From Bacteroidota bacterium (GTDB taxonomy: Bacteria > Bacteroidota > Bacteroidia > Flavobacteriales > Weeksellaceae), in assembly GCA_023423715.1 (NCBI GenBank), contig JAFAFC010000012.1:19673-83672 (forward strand): a stretch of DNA of 64,000 nt. Direction: 5' to 3'. Below, one piece after another: positions 60,111-64,000 of this stretch; position 1 is the stretch's first letter, and the number at the start of each line of letters is the position of its first letter. Both the position numbers and the translations under genes were made by a program. A model generated the notes under the pieces. The model ran no database searches. It was not told the origin of the DNA and saw only the letters and a program-made list of their open reading frames with translations.

Positions 60111-60178
60111 TTCCCGCCGTGGTGTCGAAACCACGCTAAGCCGTGGCGGGAAACCTAACGGAGTGGTTAGCCGTTAGG
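60111..60178 (-). promoter_or_regulatory. Structured leader upstream of the transposase gene
   Basis: Three local stems. The outer stem is TTCCCGCC / GGCGGGAA (60111-60118 with 60145-60152) and encloses CGTGGT / ACCACG (60117-60122 with 60129-60134) in competition with CCACG / CGTGG. Next to it is CCTAACGG / CCGTTAGG (60154-60161 with 60171-60178). Nearby TGGTTAGC (60164-60171) also pairs with GCTAACCA (60200-60207). Mutually exclusive pairings suggest control of transposase translation or an operator/enhancer region. Confidence 0.55.
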
Positions 60179-60209
60179 CAAATTCACTATATTTACAGTG
60201 CTAACCAAA
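60179..60209 (-). promoter_or_regulatory. Predicted promoter of the transposase gene
   Basis: On the minus strand TTTG (60206-60209), a 19-nt spacer and TGAATTTG (60179-60186), one base from the Bacteroidota consensus. A 9-bp inverted repeat ACTATATTT / AAATATAGT (60186-60194 with 60210-60218) overlaps it and could be an operator. Confidence 0.45.
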
Positions 60210-60219
60210 AAATATAGTT

Positions 60220-60573
60220 ATGAGTTTAGGAATTGACTTTTATACTCGTATTACTTCTCCAAATGTGGAATTACATGCTCAGAGAGCAGCCATAGAAGAG
60301 TGGATGTCTGATATAAAAGACACTCTTCAAGTGATACTTGACCGATTTTGCGTTGACGGTGGAAACCTTTTTCCCTCTTTGATAAATTCTGAACCAGTCC
60401 ATCAAGCGGAGTGGTGTGTTGAAGAAGAAGTTTCGCTAACCCTTTACTTTTCTCTTGGTGTGAAAAACCTTGAGGACGTGGTGTTAAAGGTTGATCTATT
60501 AAAGGCTTTGATCCATAATTTAGCTTTTCAAAAAGGGATTCAACCTTATTTTCAGTATCATTTTCAGGAATAG
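60220..60573 (+). CDS. Plus-strand early protein of unknown function
   Basis: A 117-residue frame (MSLGIDFYTRITSPNVELHA) divergent from the transposase gene and antisense to the 141-residue gene. It looks protein-like (VEEEVSLTLYFSLGVKNLED). It starts right after the regulatory region. A TATATTTA at 60188-60195 could drive it. Because most of it overlaps the other gene, one of the two may be only an open frame. Confidence 0.45.
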   Translation: MSLGIDFYTRITSPNVELHAQRAAIEEWMSDIKDTLQVILDRFCVDGGNLFPSLINSEPVHQAEWCVEEEVSLTLYFSLGVKNLEDVVLKVDLLKALIHNLAFQKGIQPYFQYHFQE

Positions 60574-60676
60574 TAACAACATCTACTCCGAGTTTGATTA
60601 ATTTTTGATAAAGCATTTCTTCTGGACATGCTTTTGCGGAATTTGTTCTATTGGGTTCAATAATAATTACTTTCAT
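60251..60676 (-). CDS. Minus-strand early protein of unknown function
   Basis: A 141-residue frame whose first ~55 residues look genuine (MKVIIIEPNRTNSAKACPEE then KLIKLGVDVVTIPEND). The part antisense to the plus-strand gene is less protein-like and basic. It sits in the early operon between the 54-residue gene and the transposase. The real gene may be shorter or the overlap may be tolerated. Confidence 0.45.
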   Translation of the reverse strand: MKVIIIEPNRTNSAKACPEEMLYQKLIKLGVDVVTIPENDTENKVESLFEKLNYGSKPLIDQPLTPRPQGFSHQEKSKGLAKLLLQHTTPLDGLVQNLSKREKGFHRQRKIGQVSLEECLLYQTSTLLWLLSEHVIPHLEK

Positions 60677-60687
60677 AGTGGTAGGTT

Positions 60688-60852
60688 TTAAATAATCTCT
60701 AAATACTCAGCTTGTTCATCTTTTGGAGGAGTGATCCTTTTGTAAGGAATTCTGAAAGCGAATCCTAAAAATTCAACATGGAGCTTCTTGGTGATCTCTC
60801 CATTGTGTAGATTATGGAAAGTCAATTTTTTGGTGTAGAATAGTTTTTTCAT
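60688..60852 (-). CDS. Small early protein, 54 residues
   Basis: A 54-residue basic protein (MKKLFYTKKLTFHNLHNGEI ending EQAEYLEII). It starts 3 bp after the Ner-like gene stop and ends 11 bp before the next ATG, as expected for an operon gene. No family is recognised. The strand-like N-terminal half suggests a small beta domain. Confidence 0.5.
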   Translation of the reverse strand: MKKLFYTKKLTFHNLHNGEITKKLHVEFLGFAFRIPYKRITPPKDEQAEYLEII

Positions 60853-60855
60853 ATT

Positions 60856-61068
60856 TTATATATTGAATTTGGAAGTTTGTTCAACAATGGCTGCTTTAGA
60901 AGCATTTTCCATTGCTTTGTATTCTTTTTTTAAAGTGTCTGGCATTTCTCCAACACGGTCTCCACGTAGTGATTTACGTATGTAATCAATTGAGAATCCG
61001 TAACGATCTTTCAGAGTGTTAAGGATAACCGTATTATAATTGATTCTTTTTTTTGTAGGTTTGTGCAT
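60856..61068 (-). CDS. Ner/Cro-like small regulator
   Basis: A 70-residue basic protein, first gene of the early operon and divergent from the repressor, the position of Ner in Mu. The start at 61068 (MHKPTKKRINYNTVILNTLK) lies after the early promoter; the longer frame to 61152 would cross it. YGFSIDYIRKSLRGDRVGEM resembles an HTH segment. It probably down-regulates early and repressor transcription; this is inferred from position. Confidence 0.55.
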   Translation of the reverse strand: MHKPTKKRINYNTVILNTLKDRYGFSIDYIRKSLRGDRVGEMPDTLKKEYKAMENASKAAIVEQTSKFNI

Positions 61069-61093
61069 TGCTCTGTTTGTATTTTGATTAAGA

Positions 61094-61126
61094 CAAATAT
61101 AAAGACAAAATTTTGACAATGACAAA
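61094..61126 (-). promoter_or_regulatory. Predicted early promoter and operator between repressor and Ner-like gene
   Basis: On the minus strand TATATTTG (61094-61101) fits the -7 consensus exactly; TTTG at 61123-61126 is a possible -33 box with a slightly long spacer. The 15-bp word AAAATTTTGACAATG (61107-61121) lies inside the spacer and recurs exactly at 61287-61301, so it is a candidate repressor site. Confidence 0.45.
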
Positions 61127-61832
61127 CAAAAATGATAAAATTTTAGCACCAATTAAGCAGCGTATCATTGAAGTTATTGAAAATCAGACAGATAAAAAGA
61201 AAGATATTTTTGATAATTTAAATGTTGCTTCTTCTAATTTTCGTGGATCAGCATTATTTAGTGAGGTTTCAGCAGATGTTGTTGCTAAAATTTTGACAAT
61301 GTTTCCTAATACAAATCCAGATTGGCTTATATTAGGAAAAGGTTGCAAAGTAAGAAGTGATAATCCGGCTTTGGAAAATGTAAATTGGATTTCACCCAAT
61401 GTAAAAAAAAGACACGTTAGCGAACAATTTGATGAAAATGCTTTGTTGAGAGTTGGATTACGAATTTATGAAGTGTGCAAACACTTCAATATTACAATGC
61501 AAGAACTCGGAGATTTGGTGGATGATGAAAATATATCAGATTATGTTTCTGGTAATATCCCAGTTCCAGAAAAAGTATTAGACAAAATCATTAAACATTT
61601 TGATATAAGTGAGAAATGGCTTTACACTTCTTACGGAGAACTTGCGCCCGATGACTCTAGTAAAAAACTTAAGCAATTCTTATACGATACACAAAAAAGA
61701 CTTGTAGAGTATCAAGAAATTGAAATTCATAATCTTAAAAAAGAAATTGAGGAATTAAAAAAGAGACAGTCTGAATCTTATGTCCAACGAGTTGCTGAAG
61801 ATTCTGCAAAATTGACTGATAAAAAAAGGTAG
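61119..61832 (+). CDS. Phage repressor (CI-like, with two HTH-type domains)
   Basis: A 237-residue regulator divergent from the early operon, the position of the Mu c repressor. The first domain is of the Bacteroidota phage repressor type, ending NTNPDWLILGKG (the usual NPEWLLTGKG motif). A second HTH-like domain follows at about residues 115-180, with NITMQELGDLVDDENISDYV and ISEKWLYTSYGEL. The C-terminus is a coiled coil, which suggests dimerisation. No peptidase motif is seen, so induction is probably not by LexA-like self-cleavage. The ATG at 61119 is used; 61113 is a TTG. Confidence 0.82.
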   Translation: MTNKNDKILAPIKQRIIEVIENQTDKKKDIFDNLNVASSNFRGSALFSEVSADVVAKILTMFPNTNPDWLILGKGCKVRSDNPALENVNWISPNVKKRHVSEQFDENALLRVGLRIYEVCKHFNITMQELGDLVDDENISDYVSGNIPVPEKVLDKIIKHFDISEKWLYTSYGELAPDDSSKKLKQFLYDTQKRLVEYQEIEIHNLKKEIEELKKRQSESYVQRVAEDSAKLTDKKR

Positions 61833-62017
61833 TTTTCTCTTGTAGACATTATTTTCTCCACTCCATATTTAGCTTATTCTCTGTAAACTACCATAAATAG
61901 GCGGTTTTCTTTGTTTTATAAGTGCAAAATGGGGGTTAAAAACGTATTAAAAGCTTCATTTTGTATGGTTTTTTAATATTAATCACCCCTAAAAACGTTC
62001 TTTTTTATTCCGTTTAG

Positions 62018-62053
62018 GGTAACCCCAAAGGTAACTGCAAAGGTATCTCCAAG
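62018..62053 (+). repeat. Three tandem 12-bp repeats
   Basis: GGTAACCCCAAA, GGTAACTGCAAA and GGTATCTCCAAG follow each other without gaps. They lie in the 540-bp gene-free stretch between the repressor gene and the phage left end (61833-62372), where transposase, IHF-type or repressor sites would be expected. Confidence 0.65.
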
Positions 62054-62190
62054 TGTTTTTTTAACAAAAATATAAGCGTTTGGGCTTATGTATCTACCAA
62101 CGGTATTGGTATTGCTGAGGATGTTGTTTTATAGGCTCGTTTTCCCTGTATTTATCGGTGTCCGGTATATATTTACCATTACAAACAAAT

Positions 62191-62210
62191 AAAGCCCCTA
62201 ATGGGGCTTT
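62191..62210 (+). terminator. Terminator near the phage left end
   Basis: Perfect 8-bp stem AAAGCCCC / GGGGCTTT (62191-62198 with 62203-62210) followed by TT. It probably ends the repressor transcript before the phage end. Confidence 0.7.
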
Positions 62211-62278
62211 TGTATAGTAATTAATATCTAATGAAATAGTATTTAAATGGTATTTAATGACATTTTGTTTCTTGTGTA

Positions 62279-62366
62279 CGTTTTAGGCCGTTTTTGCTTC
62301 AAACCTTTTGTTTATCGTTGTTTCGGGCATTTTTAACCCTTTTTTATTTTGGCCGTTTGGTTTTGA
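62279..62366 (-). repeat. Transposase-binding boxes at the phage left end
   Basis: On the minus strand, TCAAAACCAAACGGCCAAAA (62347-62366) and GCAAAAACGGCCTAAAACG (62279-62297). They share AAACGGCCnAAAA and match the boxes at the other phage end in inverted orientation. The distance from the phage end to the first box equals that on the other side. Confidence 0.55.
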
Positions 62367-62372
62367 GGGGGG

Positions 62373-62377
62373 TATTA
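62373..62377. repeat. Target-site duplication, window-right copy (TATTA)
   Basis: TATTA directly after the last prophage base, matching 27532-27536. Removing the prophage and one copy restores the frame of the interrupted lipoprotein gene. Confidence 0.65.
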
Positions 62378-62634
62378 TTTAGTTTTAAATTTTGCATTTC
62401 ATTTTGAAAAAACAAAATATCCCCGTTTGCAATTTTTTCACTACCAAAGAAATGTCCCTTCATCGTATTGCTTTCATTATAGAGCATGATATACGTGTTT
62501 CGAATGGTATCTTTTTTTTCGAATACATAGATGCCAGAAGTGTCTTTGTTTGGCTTTTTCGTTTGTGAAGTACAGCTTAGTACGCCTAGAAAAAGTACTA
62601 ATAATTGAATAAATCGAAAGTTGGTTTTCATCAT
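62373..62634 (-). pseudogene. 5' part of the lipoprotein gene interrupted by the prophage
   Basis: N-terminal part of a host lipoprotein (signal FRFIQLLVLFLGVLSC, lipobox GVLSC; tandem ATGs at 62634 and 62631). The native frame continues to the TATTA junction at ...QNEMQNLKLNN. Beyond it the frame reads 11 codons of prophage and stops at 62344. The rest of the gene is at 27308-27536. A truncated lipoprotein may still be made. Confidence 0.75.
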
Positions 62635-62766
62635 GCAAAATTTAACGGTTACTGTATTGGCGAATGATATTCTAAGTTAATAAATTAATTAATAGGAATT
62701 TAATCTTTCATTATTTTCGTATTAAAATCAAATAATATATTCCGAAATTTAAAATTGCTATATTTT

Positions 62767-63219
62767 CTACAGCTTCACAACAAAGCAATACGTCCAAAAT
62801 ATCAATAATATTTGAAACGGAATTCTAAACCATAAATAAGAAATTCCTTTCCCGTTATATTCTCCCGTTTCGTAATTTAATTTTCTTTTTGCGGCGTATA
62901 TGTTGGAAGGTAGAATTAGAACGAAAAATAGTATCAAAAGAATTCCAGTTGCATATCTTAAAGAAGGAATAAAAATACCGACTGCTGCAACAATTTCGAG
63001 AAAACCTGTAAGATAAACGATCATTTTCTTTGCTGGCATGAATTCGGGGAGCATTTTCATCATTCCATCGGTAAATTTAAAATGTCCAATCGAAGTAAAG
63101 ACCAGCATGATTGACAGGGCTAATCGTCCTGCGAATGGAAAATCAAAATGTGATGTTGTGATTTTTGTAAAAACCAGCGAAAGTGTGAACGTAATAGTTA
63201 AAACAAATAGTGGTTTCAT
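62767..63219 (-). CDS. DoxX family membrane protein
   Basis: A 150-residue membrane protein with four hydrophobic segments of the DoxX type (FTSIGHFKFTDGMMKMLPEF then YLTGFLEIVAAVGIFIPSLR). I use the ATG at 63219 (MKPLFVLTIT); the earlier start at 63228 is a TTG. DoxX proteins are thought to take part in thiosulfate or quinol metabolism, or to help membrane redox reactions, but the role is unclear for this short type. Confidence 0.82.
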   Translation of the reverse strand: MKPLFVLTITFTLSLVFTKITTSHFDFPFAGRLALSIMLVFTSIGHFKFTDGMMKMLPEFMPAKKMIVYLTGFLEIVAAVGIFIPSLRYATGILLILFFVLILPSNIYAAKRKLNYETGEYNGKGISYLWFRIPFQILLIFWTYCFVVKL

Positions 63220-63259
63220 CTTTTGCAAAATTTATTTAAAAATAAACAAAAGCTATTAA

Positions 63260-63859
63260 TTAATCGTTTAAGAGCTTGCTTTTTTTGAAGGGAATACCTT
63301 TTCTAATTAAATACGAATGATAGCTGCTTGGGATATCATTTTGCCATTTTGGTAAAATAAGAATGATTAAGATAACATCAAGTTGCGAGATGATGCCCCA
63401 AATTATTGTTAATTTGAGTAGCCAACCGCCGTAGCTAAAACCAATGATTGAAACAAATGTAGAAAACAATAGTAAGCCCCAGAGTTTTGATAAAAAAGCG
63501 TGTGTACATGTTTCTTTTCCGAACCTAATAAAACTAGTAAGATAGCATAGAGCTTCCATTGCAAATACAAGGATAATTTCCACTTTATTAGTCTTGATGA
63601 TTTCAGGATTAAGAATGTAACAACTTATCCCAATAGAAGTCCAAAATACCAAATCAACTTGACTATCCAGCCTTCTTAGCTTGGTTGATGAAATTCCCAT
63701 TTTTCTAGCAATTATGCCATCAAAAATGTCCGTTAGTAAGCCAAAAAATAGTAGTACAAGAATCGCAACTCTTCCTTCATTACCAACGTAGTAAGCCAAA
63801 GCAAGTATGATTGGTGCAAATAGAAAACGAATTAGTATTAATAGATAAGGGATGTTCAT
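63260..63859 (-). CDS. CDP-alcohol phosphatidyltransferase family protein
   Basis: A 199-residue polytopic enzyme that would transfer a phosphatidyl group from CDP-diacylglycerol to an alcohol. The DG-x2-AR motif is clear (DGIIAR, then K-x-G-x-S-x-T-K), with the two downstream aspartates in LDSQVD. The consensus glycine (DG-x2-AR-x8-G-x3-D-x3-D) is replaced by Leu in TKLRRLDSQVD, so the active site is not canonical. It is adjacent to the DoxX gene. The product lipid cannot be told. Confidence 0.78.
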   Translation of the reverse strand: MNIPYLLILIRFLFAPIILALAYYVGNEGRVAILVLLFFGLLTDIFDGIIARKMGISSTKLRRLDSQVDLVFWTSIGISCYILNPEIIKTNKVEIILVFAMEALCYLTSFIRFGKETCTHAFLSKLWGLLLFSTFVSIIGFSYGGWLLKLTIIWGIISQLDVILIILILPKWQNDIPSSYHSYLIRKGIPFKKSKLLND

Positions 63860-64000
63860 AACGTTTTGCTCATTAGTTTTACGTATTAGTTTGTATAATC
63901 ATGCTGACTTTTATAATAACGTAAAACTCCATTTTTAGTTATGCTTATTTTTAAAGTGTCATGTATGAATTTTTGATCATTTATAACAGTTTTTAAAACA
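63860..64000. other. Gene-free end of the window
   Basis: About 140 bp upstream of the phosphatidyltransferase gene, AT-rich, with no frame of note on either strand. It probably holds that gene's promoter. No promoter consensus stood out. Confidence 0.4.

Larger units (their letters stand above)
27537..62372. mobile_element. Mu-like transposable siphovirus prophage, about 34.8 kb
   Basis: The prophage is bounded by TATTA repeats that split a lipoprotein gene. The ends carry inverted copies of a box with core AAACGKCCAAAA. Contents from phage left (62.4 kb) to right (27.5 kb): repressor, Ner-like protein, MuA, MuB, early genes, a diversity-generating retroelement, head genes on both strands, lysis genes, siphovirus tail genes and a DNA adenine methylase. 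The size is close to Mu (about 37 kb). The presence of a tube and tape measure without sheath genes indicates a flexible non-contractile tail, as in B3/D3112-type transposable phages. Most structural genes are intact; the methylase frame is broken. The ends are placed to about 1 bp. Confidence 0.85.

Noticed and set aside
62018..62053. Tandem 12-bp repeats as a CRISPR array
   Set aside because: The repeats are contiguous without spacers and there are no cas genes in the window.
27652..62318. 11-bp direct repeat ATCGTTGTTTC (27655 region and 62309 region) as attachment sites
   Set aside because: It lies inside both phage ends and within the methylase coding region. The gene-disruption and TATTA evidence places the ends further out. 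Likely chance or a secondary binding site.
62328..62329. Alternative phage left end at a CA dinucleotide, to satisfy the usual TG..CA rule
   Set aside because: No matching TG end with a direct duplication exists at the other side, and the host gene frame would not be restored.

Overview
The window is AT-rich DNA from a member of the Bacteroidota, most likely class Flavobacteriia. The evidence is a GLPGLI-family protein, TonB-dependent outer-membrane receptors, DUF3108 and DUF4328 proteins, many small lipoproteins, and promoters of the Bacteroidota TTTG / TAnnTTTG type. A Weeksellaceae genus such as Empedobacter is a guess from general protein style, not a demonstrated assignment.

Host chromosome, left part (1-27.5 kb). 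It starts with a truncated ABC-transporter ATPase, a YceI-like lipoprotein and pheS. Next is a compact cluster of two pirins, two short GNAT acetyltransferases, a small 4Fe-4S protein and an OsmC protein, which looks like a stress or redox unit. Then come a thioredoxin-reductase-like ferredoxin reductase with its 2Fe-2S ferredoxin, an lrgAB pair, a YeiH-type transporter with its LysR regulator, and a long minus-strand run of envelope genes. That run includes an aspartic protease, a membrane-anchored XRE regulator operon, an outer-membrane receptor, a GLPGLI protein, a SecD P1-head protein, a methyltransferase and TM2/DUF membrane proteins.

Mu-like prophage (about 27,537-62,372, ~34.8 kb). It is inserted into a small lipoprotein gene. 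The 5' part of that gene lies at 62.4-62.6 kb and the 3' part at 27.3-27.5 kb, and both junctions carry TATTA. The phage left end (window right) holds a repressor and, divergently, an early operon: a Ner/Cro-like protein, DDE transposase (MuA), MuB ATPase, a second AAA ATPase and DUF3164. The late genes describe a long-tailed siphovirus with Mu-type head genes: TerS, TerL, gp36-like, portal, F-like head protein, virion morphogenesis protein, protease/scaffold, major capsid, tail tube, frameshifted tail chaperone, 1355-residue tape measure, tail tip proteins and a repeat-containing tail fibre. Lysis genes (amidase, spanin-like pair) lie between head and tail genes, and a frameshifted adenine methylase sits at the phage right end.

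The most striking system is a diversity-generating retroelement (DGR) inside the prophage (about 52.2-54.3 kb). It has a reverse transcriptase with YADD and IGNYLSQ motifs, a 78-bp template repeat, and two paralogous target genes. Their variable repeats differ from the template by 8 and 10 substitutions, all at template adenines. Other notable structures are a 56-nt tRNA-like element with acceptor stem and T-arm but no anticodon arm, canonical -1 slippery heptamers in the tail-chaperone pair and at the portal/F boundary, a nuclease-toxin-like domain fused to the F-like head protein, tandem palindromes between the two divergent late operons, and a dense set of competing hairpins upstream of the transposase gene.

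Host chromosome, right part (62.4-64 kb): the interrupted lipoprotein gene's 5' part, a DoxX-family membrane protein and a CDP-alcohol phosphatidyltransferase-like protein.
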